Assembly: GCF_018100805.1 (NCBI RefSeq)
Contig: NZ_JAGJEA010000013.1
Span: forward strand, 1-64,000
Length of the DNA stretch: 64,000 nt
Source: Aquimarina sp. MMG016
Lineage (GTDB): Bacteria > Bacteroidota > Bacteroidia > Flavobacteriales > Flavobacteriaceae
Direction: 5' to 3'
Positions 18,907 to 25,364 of this stretch are shown in pieces. The position numbers were made by a program, and so were the translations under genes. The notes beneath the pieces were generated by a model. The model was not told the DNA's origin and made no database searches. It saw only the letters and a program-made list of their open reading frames with translations. Positions within the stretch are counted from its first letter, which is position 1; the number at the start of each line of letters is the position of its first letter.

Positions 18907-19461
18907 TTATACTTTTTCTACTTGCATATAACTTAGCTCCAATGGTGTTTTTCTTCCAAAAATCTTAACCATCACTTCTAGTTTACGCTTTTCTTCATTT
19001 ACTTTTTCTACAGTACCATTAAATCCATTAAATGGACCATCTATAACTTTTACAGTCTCTCCTACTGTGTAAGGAATTGCAACGTTATCCGTTTTCACTG
19101 ACAATTCATCTACCTTACCAAGCATTCTATTAATTTCAGCCTTTCTTAATGGCACAGGATCTCCTCCTTTAACTTCTCCAAGAAATCCAATTACACCATT
19201 AATAGACTTTATGATATGAGGAACTTCTCCCGCAAGATTAGCCTCTATCATTACATAACCAGGGAAATAAACTCTTTCCTTATTTATCTTCTTTCCATTA
19301 CGGATCTGAACAACTTTTTCTGTAGGTACTAATATCTGAGAAATAAAATCTTCAAGACCCATATGAGCTATTTCACGCTCTATATAGTCCTTAACTTTAT
19401 TCTCTTGACCACTAACGGCTCTTACCACGTACCACTTTTTTGTATTATCTACTTCAGCCAT
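18907..19461 (-). CDS. nusG: Transcription termination/antitermination factor NusG
   Basis: 184-residue NusG. The NGN domain starts with KKWYVVRAVSGQENKVKDYIE and contains the RVYFPGYVMIEA strand; a linker with the flavobacterial LRKAEINRMLGKVDEL helix leads to a KOW domain (GPFNGFNGTVEKVNEEKRKL). It binds RNA polymerase beta' and couples it to ribosomes or Rho. It lies 9 bases after secE, which is the normal order. Confidence 0.98.
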   Translation of the reverse strand: MAEVDNTKKWYVVRAVSGQENKVKDYIEREIAHMGLEDFISQILVPTEKVVQIRNGKKINKERVYFPGYVMIEANLAGEVPHIIKSINGVIGFLGEVKGGDPVPLRKAEINRMLGKVDELSVKTDNVAIPYTVGETVKVIDGPFNGFNGTVEKVNEEKRKLEVMVKIFGRKTPLELSYMQVEKV

Positions 19462-19470
19462 TTTTAGAAT

Positions 19471-19668
19471 TTAAGATTTAACCCAAGTAAAATAATACTC
19501 TATTACATTACTAAATACAGTATCAACTCCCCAGATAGCCAAAGAAAAAATAACCGAAAAAACGATTACAACTAAAGTTAATCTTTGTGCTTCTGCCCAA
19601 GGGGTCCAAGTCACATGATTTTTTAACTCGTTATATGATTCTGTAATGTAATTTATAAATCCAGCCAT
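19471..19668 (-). CDS. secE: Preprotein translocase subunit SecE
   Basis: 65-residue single-pass form of SecE, which clamps SecY in the inner membrane. The amphipathic helix FINYITESYNELKNHVTWTPWAEAQR is followed by one membrane segment (LTLVVIVFSVIFSLAIWGVDTVF). The short length is usual outside Enterobacteria. It is 9 bases upstream of nusG and about 200 bases after the tRNA-Trp gene. Confidence 0.97.
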   Translation of the reverse strand: MAGFINYITESYNELKNHVTWTPWAEAQRLTLVVIVFSVIFSLAIWGVDTVFSNVIEYYFTWVKS

Positions 19669-19726
19669 CTTTTTTACTTTTTGAACGAATAAAAAATATA
19701 TTCGCTATACATTCCATTTAATTAAC

Positions 19727-19814
19727 AATCAACATTTAAAAAATATTGATTATCGAAACCCGAGTTGAGAGTCTCCTTTACCTTCGTTTAGGAAAGGATT
19801 CTCATCTGGTTACT
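19727..19814 (-). other. Structured spacer between tRNA-Trp and secE
   Basis: The 202-base gap between secE and tRNA-Trp has no gene. On the minus strand it can form an imperfect hairpin around 19766-19814 (GAGAATCCTTT against AAAGGAGACTC) and a second one at 19727-19751 (AATCAATATTT, TTT loop, AAATGTTGATT). The second is not followed by a clean T-run. They may be processing sites freeing tRNA-Trp from the secE message. Confidence 0.4.
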
Positions 19815-19870
19815 TTTTTCAATCTTAAAGAACACCCTTTAACACAATTTTGCTTAAGTATATTCTTTTG

Positions 19871-19943
19871 CACGGGTTGAGAGGCTCGAACTCCCGACAC
19901 CTGGTTTTGGAGACCAGTGCTCTACCAACTGAGCTAAACCCGT
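19871..19943 (-). tRNA. trnW: tRNA-Trp (CCA)
   Basis: 73 bases forming a full cloverleaf: acceptor ACGGGTT/AACCCGT with discriminator G, anticodon stem CTGGT/ACCAG with CCA in the loop, and T-arm GGAGTTCGAGCCTC-type. The 3' CCA is not encoded. It sits between tuf and secE. Confidence 0.96.
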
Positions 19944-19954
19944 ATACATAAGGC

Positions 19955-19980
19955 AAGGTATTCACCTGAGTGAATACCTT
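19955..19980 (-). other. Hairpin between tuf and tRNA-Trp
   Basis: AAGGTATTCAC (19955-19965), loop CTGA, GTGAATACCTT (19970-19980): a perfect 11-bp stem just after the tuf stop codon. On the minus strand it is followed by GCCTTATG and not a T-run, so processing or 3'-end protection of tuf mRNA is more likely than termination. Confidence 0.6.
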
Positions 19981-20002
19981 ACTTTAATATATAATTATTG
20001 TA

Positions 20003-21190
20003 TTAGTCTAAAATTTCAGTTACTTGACCAGCACCTACTGTTCTACCACCCTCACGGATTGCAAAACGAAGACCTACATTCATTGCAATTGGCTGAATCA
20101 ACTCAACAGTAATAGTTAAGTTATCTCCAGGCATTACCATCTCAACTCCATCAGGAAGCGCAATGTTTCCAGTTACGTCAGTTGTACGAACGTAAAACTG
20201 TGGACGGTAGTTATTATGGAATGGAGTGTGACGTCCACCTTCTTCTTTCTTAAGGATATAAACCTCTGCTTTGAATTTAGCGTGAGGAGTTACAGAACCA
20301 GGCTTAGTGATTACCATACCTCTAGAAATTTCACTTTTCTCAATACCTCTTAAAAGGATACCAACGTTATCTCCAGCCTCTCCTCTATCTAATATCTTAC
20401 GGAACATCTCAACCCCAGTAATAGTAGAAGTTAATTTTTCAGCTCCCATACCGATGATTTCTACAGGATCTCCAGTGTTTGCAACACCAGTTTCAATACG
20501 ACCAGTTGCAACAGTACCACGACCAGTAATAGAGAATACATCTTCGATAGGCATTAAGAAATCTTTATCTACATCACGCTTAGGCAACTCAATCCACTCA
20601 TCAACAGCAGCCATAAGCTCCATTACTGTATCTACCCACTTTTTCTCACCGTTAAGTGCTCCAAGTGCAGAACCAGCAATTACAGGCCCATTATCTCCAT
20701 CATACTCATAGAAAGAAAGAAGATCTCTTACTTCCATATCTACAAGCTCTAATAATTCCTCATCATCAACCATATCCACTTTATTAAGGAATACAACGAT
20801 TCTAGGAATACCAACCTGACGTCCTAAAAGGATGTGCTCACGTGTTTGTGGCATAGGACCATCAGTAGCCGCAACTACTAAGATCGCACCATCCATCTGA
20901 GCAGCACCTGTTACCATGTTCTTTACATAATCGGCGTGACCTGGACAGTCAACGTGCGCATAGTGACGGTTCTGAGTTTGGTACTCAACGTGAGATGTAT
21001 TAATTGTAATACCTCTTTCTTTCTCTTCAGGAGCATTATCGATAGTATCGAAATCTCTTGCTTCAGAAAGACCAGCCTCTGCTAATACTTTAGTAATCGC
21101 AGCAGTTAAAGTTGTTTTACCGTGATCAACGTGTCCAATAGTACCAATATTTAAGTGTGGTTTGGAACGATCAAAAGTTTCCTTTGCCAT
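20003..21190 (-). CDS. tuf: Elongation factor Tu
   Basis: 395-residue EF-Tu, the GTPase that delivers aminoacyl-tRNA to the ribosome. P-loop GHVDHGKTTL (~19-28), DCPGH switch II, NKVD, and domain II/III motifs such as GDNVGILLRGI are intact. It follows four tRNA genes and precedes tRNA-Trp and secE. No Shine-Dalgarno precedes the ATG despite its expected very high expression. Codons are of the expected highly expressed kind. Confidence 0.99.
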   Translation of the reverse strand: MAKETFDRSKPHLNIGTIGHVDHGKTTLTAAITKVLAEAGLSEARDFDTIDNAPEEKERGITINTSHVEYQTQNRHYAHVDCPGHADYVKNMVTGAAQMDGAILVVAATDGPMPQTREHILLGRQVGIPRIVVFLNKVDMVDDEELLELVDMEVRDLLSFYEYDGDNGPVIAGSALGALNGEKKWVDTVMELMAAVDEWIELPKRDVDKDFLMPIEDVFSITGRGTVATGRIETGVANTGDPVEIIGMGAEKLTSTITGVEMFRKILDRGEAGDNVGILLRGIEKSEISRGMVITKPGSVTPHAKFKAEVYILKKEEGGRHTPFHNNYRPQFYVRTTDVTGNIALPDGVEMVMPGDNLTITVELIQPIAMNVGLRFAIREGGRTVGAGQVTEILD

Positions 21191-21248
21191 AATTAATTTA
21201 TTTAATCTTAGTTATATATTAGTGTTCAATTTATAATTCTGAACTAAG

Positions 21249-21320
21249 AGCCAATGACGAGATTTGAACTCGTGACCTCTTCCTTACCAAGGAAACGCTC
21301 TACCCCTGAGCTACACCGGC
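21249..21320 (-). tRNA. trnT: tRNA-Thr (GGT)
   Basis: 72 bases; acceptor GCCGGTG/CATTGGC with two G-U pairs, discriminator T, anticodon loop TTGGTAA giving GGT. It is the tRNA gene nearest to tuf, 58 bases upstream of its start codon. No encoded CCA. Confidence 0.95.
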
Positions 21321-21445
21321 TTTTAAATGAGTATAATGATAACTCAGAGTTTTCATGTCATTTAAGAAAGAAATCTGACTCATCACTACACTTATATTAA
21401 AAATCCAATCTCAAAATAAGCTCTTAAGATCAGCTCTATGCTTAG

Positions 21446-21518
21446 AGCGGGAGACCGGGTTCGAACCGGCGACATTCAGCTTGGAAGGCTGACGCTCTAC
21501 CAACTGAGCTACTCCCGC
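21446..21518 (-). tRNA. trnG: tRNA-Gly (TCC)
   Basis: 73 bases; acceptor GCGGGAG/CTCCCGC, discriminator T, anticodon loop TTCCAAG giving TCC, T-loop GGTTCGAACC. No encoded CCA. Second of four tRNAs counting back from tuf. Confidence 0.96.
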
Positions 21519-21563
21519 ATTTTAAATTAAGAATTCAAAATTTTGAATCCATAATTAAAAAAG

Positions 21564-21646
21564 TGGGGAGAGCAGGATTCGAACCTGCGAAGTTAAAAAA
21601 CAACAGAGTTACAGTCTGTCCTCGTTGGCCGCTTGAGTATCTCCCC
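21564..21646 (-). tRNA. trnY: tRNA-Tyr (GTA)
   Basis: 83 bases with the long variable arm of a class II tRNA. Acceptor GGGGAGA/TCTCCCC, discriminator A, anticodon stem ACAGA/TCTGT with loop CTGTAAC giving GTA. No encoded CCA. Confidence 0.95.
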
Positions 21647-21774
21647 AATAATAAAAATCAATATTTTCTTCTATGAACTTATCAATTTTGAGAGCGCAAA
21701 AATAGACAATTATTTTGCAATTCAAAATTTAATTATAAAAGCTTCAGTTTTTATTCAAACTTTTACTTTTTTAG

Positions 21775-21848
21775 AGCCGATAGAGGGACTCGAACCCACG
21801 ACCTGCTGATTACAAATCAGCTGCTCTAGCCAGCTGAGCTATATCGGC
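21775..21848 (-). tRNA. trnT: tRNA-Thr (TGT)
   Basis: 74 bases; acceptor GCCGATA/TATCGGC, discriminator T, anticodon stem GCTGA/TCAGC with loop TTTGTAA giving TGT. It is the first gene of the tRNA-tuf transcription unit, about 45 bases after the predicted start of transcription. Confidence 0.96.
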
Positions 21849-21875
21849 TTTTCACTATGTTTTTGAACATAAAAA

Positions 21876-21897
21876 AGTCCGCTATTTCTAACGGACT
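21876..21897 (-). terminator. hpf terminator
   Basis: On the minus strand AGTCCGTTA, loop GAAA, TAGCGGACT, then TTTTTT: a 9-bp stem (one G-U pair) capped by a GNRA tetraloop and followed by a T-run. It ends the hpf message 52 bases after its stop codon and overlaps the expected start site of the tRNA-tuf operon. Confidence 0.8.
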
Positions 21898-21898
21898 G

Positions 21899-21930
21899 CA
21901 AATGTATAATAATTTATTTTTTACACAAAA
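21899..21930 (-). promoter_or_regulatory. Promoter of the tRNA-tuf operon
   Basis: TTTTG (21930-21926), 19-base spacer, TACATTTG (21906-21899): a full match to the flavobacterial -33/-7 consensus TTG-N19-TAnnTTTG. Transcription should start near 21893, inside the upstream arm of the hpf terminator hairpin, and read into tRNA-Thr(TGT). Confidence 0.7.
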
Positions 21931-21949
21931 CTATTTTCTAAAAAAATAG

Positions 21950-22252
21950 TCAAACATGTGCATTTAATTTTTCTTTCCGTTTTTTTAACTGTCTTTCCAA
22001 AGAACTAACACATTCATCTACACCTTCTTCGAACGTTTTATTAATTTTTTTGATCATAAATTCATCTCCAGGTACACTTAATAGGATTTCAGTAATTTTA
22101 TTCTCCTTACCACTCGTATTCATAACTTTCAAAAACACATCGGCATGAATTATTCGGTTAAAATGATTTTCTAACTTATCCAACTTAGTTTGGGTAAAAT
22201 CCACCAGTTTTTGATCTACATTAAAATTTACGGACTGCAAGTTTACTTTCAT
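21950..22252 (-). CDS. hpf: Ribosome hibernation promoting factor, short form (HPF/RaiA family)
   Basis: 100-residue protein that binds the 30S decoding centre and silences ribosomes in stationary phase or stress. The beta-alpha-beta fold is recognisable: VNFNVDQKLVDFTQTKLDKLENHFNRIIHADVFLKV, then the ITEILLSVPGDEFMIKKINKTFEEGVDECVSSLERQLKKRKEK helix that lines the mRNA channel. It is the short form, lacking the C-terminal dimerisation domain of long HPF. It lies 70 bases after xerC and before its own terminator, probably in one unit with xerC. Confidence 0.92.
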   Translation of the reverse strand: MKVNLQSVNFNVDQKLVDFTQTKLDKLENHFNRIIHADVFLKVMNTSGKENKITEILLSVPGDEFMIKKINKTFEEGVDECVSSLERQLKKRKEKLNAHV

Positions 22253-22322
22253 AGATGTTAGTTTAATTGGTTAAACAATATATTTCTAGCCTAAAAGAAC
22301 GACAAACAAGAGTGTTTATCTT

Positions 22323-23213
22323 TTACTTTTTATTCCGTGGATGAGATTGTTTATAAACTTTAGCTAACTGAGCAACGCTATGATGTGTATAAACCTGCGT
22401 TGCAGCCAAACTAGAATGTCCAAGCAATTCTTTTACAGCATTTAAATCTGCTCCCTCGTTCAGCAAATGTGTCGCAAAAGAATGTCTAAGGATATGCGGA
22501 CTCTTTTTTACCTTTGAGGATGCCTTACTAAAATAACTATTTATGATTCGATACACAAGTGTTTCGTAGATTTTAACTCCTTTTTTAGTCAGTAGTAAAA
22601 ATGACTCTTCTAAATTACTTGTCAATTCAGATCTTAACAACAAGTACCTCTCTATAGTTACACAAACCGAAGGAAGAAGAGGCAGGTATCTTTCTTTATT
22701 ACGCTTACCCAACACCTTTATCTGTTTATCACCCACATCAACATCAGAAAGTCTCAAGTTTACCAATTCGGCTCTCCTGATACCTGTGGCATAAAACAAC
22801 TCTACAATCAACCGATCTCTAACACCCTCAAACCCTTCATCATCTAACAGATCCTTTAGGACATCTTCTACCTCGTTAGCCGAAAATGGAATCTGCAGTT
22901 TTTTTGGAGCTTTTAATGCCTGATGTTTTGCTAATGGGTTTTTATCTATATGTTCGATTTTTAGCAAAAACTTGTAATAGGTTTTAAGGGAAGATACTTT
23001 TCTATTGACAGAACGGTTAGACATACCTTGATCAACCAACATCACTATCCAAGATCTGATTTGTGGATAATTAGCCTTTGATATTTCAGAAATATCATGC
23101 TCCTTTAGACAAAACTCCTGAAAAGAAAGTAAATCAGACTTATAAGCTGTAACTGTATGTATAGAATATTTTTTTTCGAGAAGTAAATAATCTATAAACT
23201 CTGAAATAAACAT
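22323..23213 (-). CDS. xerC: Tyrosine recombinase XerC/XerD family
   Basis: 296-residue tyrosine recombinase that resolves chromosome dimers at dif. The N-terminal SAM-like core-binding domain (FIDYLLLEKKYSIHTVTAYKSDL) precedes the catalytic domain with Arg in TGIRRAELVNL, Lys in the VLGKRNKER hairpin, HILRHSFATHLL, LGHSSLAATQVYTH with the nucleophile Tyr. The ATG at 23213 (MFISEFIDYL) is chosen; a TTG seven codons upstream would lie in the rpsU terminator. The ATG follows directly on the T-run of that terminator and has no Shine-Dalgarno, so this message probably depends on read-through from rpsU. Confidence 0.93.
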   Translation of the reverse strand: MFISEFIDYLLLEKKYSIHTVTAYKSDLLSFQEFCLKEHDISEISKANYPQIRSWIVMLVDQGMSNRSVNRKVSSLKTYYKFLLKIEHIDKNPLAKHQALKAPKKLQIPFSANEVEDVLKDLLDDEGFEGVRDRLIVELFYATGIRRAELVNLRLSDVDVGDKQIKVLGKRNKERYLPLLPSVCVTIERYLLLRSELTSNLEESFLLLTKKGVKIYETLVYRIINSYFSKASSKVKKSPHILRHSFATHLLNEGADLNAVKELLGHSSLAATQVYTHHSVAQLAKVYKQSHPRNKK

Positions 23214-23218
23214 AAAAA

Positions 23219-23264
23219 AACCGTTAGAAAACAAAAGTATGAAACTTTTGGAATCCCAACGGTT
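23219..23264 (-). terminator. rpsU terminator / attenuator before xerC
   Basis: Outer arms AACCGTT and AACGGTT (23219-23225 and 23258-23264) enclose an inner perfect hairpin CAAAAGT-ATGAA-ACTTTTG (23232-23250). On the minus strand the structure is followed by seven T at 23220-23214, the last of which touches the xerC ATG. Confidence 0.75.
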
Positions 23265-23322
23265 AAAATTTTATACTGAAAAACGAAGCTTCCTTTATAA
23301 GGACAGACTGCGCTTCAACTTT

Positions 23323-23517
23323 TTAAATCTCTTCCTGGTCTCTCAAGTGCTGGATGTAAGCAGCTTTCTGAACCTGAGCTCTGCGCTCTACAGAAGGTTT
23401 TGTAAATGCTTGACGCTTACGAAGCTGACGCATCGTTCCTGTTCTATCGAATTTACGCTTAAAACGTTTTAACGCTCTATCTATATTCTCTCCGTCTTTA
23501 ACTGGTATAATTAACAT
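23323..23517 (-). CDS. rpsU: 30S ribosomal protein bS21
   Basis: 64-residue basic protein with the family start MLIIPVKDGENIDRALKRFKRKFDRTG. It sits on the 30S platform next to the 16S rRNA 3' end. In Bacteroidia, bS21 with bS6 and bS18 covers the anti-Shine-Dalgarno, which explains why most genes there lack the motif. This gene is the exception: it has a perfect extended Shine-Dalgarno and a consensus promoter, consistent with autoregulation by bS21 supply. It is followed by a terminator and then xerC. Confidence 0.97.
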   Translation of the reverse strand: MLIIPVKDGENIDRALKRFKRKFDRTGTMRQLRKRQAFTKPSVERRAQVQKAAYIQHLRDQEEI

Positions 23518-23522
23518 AGTTG

Positions 23523-23534
23523 CACCTCCTTTCT
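23523..23534 (-). promoter_or_regulatory. rpsU: Extended Shine-Dalgarno of rpsU
   Basis: On the minus strand AGAAAGGAGGTG, seven bases (counted from GGAGG) before the ATG. All 12 bases are complementary to the usual Bacteroidota 16S 3' tail CACCTCCTTTCT. Other highly expressed genes here (tuf, rplL, rpoB) have no such site. Confidence 0.9.
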
Positions 23535-23549
23535 TTAAAAATTAGGATG

Positions 23550-23579
23550 CAAAGATACTATAAAAGTATTATCTACAAA
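23550..23579 (-). promoter_or_regulatory. rpsU promoter
   Basis: TTTG (23579-23576), 18-base spacer, TATCTTTG (23557-23550), an exact match to TAnnTTTG with a -33 TTG. The expected start near 23544 gives a leader of about 26 bases that contains the extended Shine-Dalgarno. Confidence 0.7.
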
Positions 23580-23646
23580 GCTTTTTTTACAGTAAGTTAG
23601 TTAATTTATGTTTTTGCTCAACAATACTAGATATTACTATGTAGAA

Positions 23647-23698
23647 AAAACGACTTTTTATCTGTCTTAGGGCTTATAGACAAACAAAAAGTCGTTTT
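23647..23698 (-). terminator. Alpha-amylase terminator
   Basis: AAAACGACTTTTT (23647-23659) pairs exactly with AAAAAGTCGTTTT (23686-23698), and TGTCT/AGACA (23663-23667 and 23678-23682) extends the stem. On the minus strand a T-run follows. It lies 62 bases after the amylase stop codon. Confidence 0.8.
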
Positions 23699-23759
23699 AG
23701 AATTTATAAGTAAGTAAAGAATCTTGTTTGTTAGCAACAAGAAAGTATTTTAATCTATT

Positions 23760-25139
23760 TTATTTTAAAGACCAAACAGAATACCCTTTTGGCGGTGCTT
23801 GAATTTTAACCCATCTACCTCCTTGAGTAGTTGGTTGCCAACCAGAAGCACCTGTGTAATCTTTTATTTGTCTATTTGACCAATTAGTTTGAACCCATCT
23901 TTCTTTCCAAGAATTAGAGTTATTGATATATACAACCAATCCATTCTTTCCTCCTCCTCCATTTCTTCTGGCAATATATTCATCATTATCAGTCCATAGA
24001 TTAGAAGTGCTACCTCCCGCAAGGTTATTATGAATCCAAATAAGATTATTTAATTTATTCTTATCTAACCAATCTTCATAATCCCTGTAGAAAAGTGCAG
24101 GGTACCCTTCATGTGTAAGAATATATGCGTATGCTAATATCTTATTATTATAAATCTCATCAGTATCATGGTTAGCAACAAAAGTTACCGCTCTAGAAGC
24201 ATTTCTTTTCCACAGCATATCGCCACTAAGGGCGTTTAAATTATTACCCACAAATGCATCTCTCATTTTATAATAACAAGCAAAATCGAATGCTGACATT
24301 TGTGCTTCATTTGTCCACCAATCCAATGTATTTACATTTCCATCCCAGTATTCACCAACTGAAAATCCTCCTACATTGTTTTTCCATTCCCTAACAACCC
24401 ACGGTTCAAATCCTTTTACATAATCAAATCTCCATCCATCAAATCCCATTGTGTTTTTATAATACTTAGCCACAGAGTTAGATCTCCCCCATAACCAGTC
24501 CTGTACATATACCTTGCTATGACTTAAGTCTGGAAACCCACCAAAAATTCCACTATCTGACGAATATGCCTCGTTTGGATGAAAATCATATTTAGTTCTA
24601 AAAAACTTACCGGACATTGGCTCAAACTTTGTATAAGTATCCTTTCCTGCAAATTCGTTAGACTCTAAATCTCCTCCACTGTTATGATTAATTACAATAT
24701 CAGCAATTACACTAAGACTATTATTATGTGCAGCAGTAATCAAACTGGTGAGTTCTGAACGAGACCCAAATCTAGTTTCTGTACTTCCCATTTGGTTAAA
24801 CTCCCCAAAATCATAATAATCAAAAGGATCATACCCCATGGAGAAAGGTCCATTCTGGGCTTTACTAACTGGCGGCAACCAAATTGCATCAACTCCCGCA
24901 TTACTCCATTCACCAACTTTACTCTTTACAACATTCCACCAGGTACCTCCCGCAGGAACATCCCAATAGAATGCTTGCATCATTACTCCAGAACCGATTG
25001 GCTTTAGAGCTTTAGAAGAAACTTCTTCTACGAGATCAATAGATTCAGAATCTACAGTCTCGTATACTTCATCTTTACTACATGAAACGAAAAACAACGT
25101 TGTAGTAGCAAACCCATAAAAAAGATTACTTAATTTCAT
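23760..25139 (-). CDS. GH13 alpha-amylase, lipoprotein (archaeal GH13_7-like)
   Basis: 459-residue starch-cleaving enzyme. The signal peptide ends in a lipobox (FVSC20) followed by SKDE, a Bacteroidota lipoprotein export signal, so it is probably exposed on the cell surface. GH13 regions: I DIVINH 147-152, II GWRFDYVK with nucleophile D239, III GEYWD with acid/base E263, IV ANHDTD with D325. The catalytic domain and the C-terminal tail (LIWIHNNLAGGST, GYSVWSL) resemble the Pyrococcus/Thermococcus alpha-amylase from memory, which points to GH13_7. It is a single gene: no SusCD pair is adjacent. A palindromic LacI-type operator lies upstream (25193-25228) and a terminator downstream. Confidence 0.92.
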   Translation of the reverse strand: MKLSNLFYGFATTTLFFVSCSKDEVYETVDSESIDLVEEVSSKALKPIGSGVMMQAFYWDVPAGGTWWNVVKSKVGEWSNAGVDAIWLPPVSKAQNGPFSMGYDPFDYYDFGEFNQMGSTETRFGSRSELTSLITAAHNNSLSVIADIVINHNSGGDLESNEFAGKDTYTKFEPMSGKFFRTKYDFHPNEAYSSDSGIFGGFPDLSHSKVYVQDWLWGRSNSVAKYYKNTMGFDGWRFDYVKGFEPWVVREWKNNVGGFSVGEYWDGNVNTLDWWTNEAQMSAFDFACYYKMRDAFVGNNLNALSGDMLWKRNASRAVTFVANHDTDEIYNNKILAYAYILTHEGYPALFYRDYEDWLDKNKLNNLIWIHNNLAGGSTSNLWTDNDEYIARRNGGGGKNGLVVYINNSNSWKERWVQTNWSNRQIKDYTGASGWQPTTQGGRWVKIQAPPKGYSVWSLK

Positions 25140-25192
25140 AATAATTTAGTGTTTTGTGTTAATTTATTCTCAAATTATGAATTTAGAACTTT

Positions 25193-25228
25193 ACGAAAAC
25201 GATTGAAGTTAAACGAAAACGTTTTCGT
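25193..25228. promoter_or_regulatory. LacI/CcpA-like operator upstream of the amylase gene
   Basis: A perfect 16-base palindrome ACGAAAACGTTTTCGT at 25213-25228, plus a second ACGAAAACG half site exactly 20 bases away at 25193-25201. The site is 54-89 bases upstream of the amylase ATG. The central AACGTT and spacing are of the kind bound by LacI-family sugar regulators. No such regulator is in the window. Confidence 0.6.
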
Positions 25229-25297
25229 GTTAATAAAACCCTAAAAATTAACGTTTAAAACTTGTAAAAAACAACATATTACGGTTTACCCATAAAA

Positions 25298-25330
25298 AAA
25301 GCGTCAAAAACCAATTGTTTATGACGCTTT
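25298..25330 (-). terminator. Terminator after the acyl-CoA dehydrogenase repeat tract
   Basis: AAAGCGTCA (25298-25306) pairs exactly with TGACGCTTT (25322-25330), and AAAC/GTTT can extend the stem inward. On the minus strand seven T follow. It is about 300 bases past the acyl-CoA dehydrogenase stop codon, so the repeat tract would be transcribed as a long 3' UTR. Confidence 0.8.
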
Positions 25331-25364
25331 CATAATCTTATTATATTTTATTCTAAAAAAACCT

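Noticed and set aside
22323..23213. Integrase of a mobile element
   Set aside because: Length, motifs and the rpsU-xerC-hpf neighbourhood fit the housekeeping Xer recombinase; no element borders are seen.
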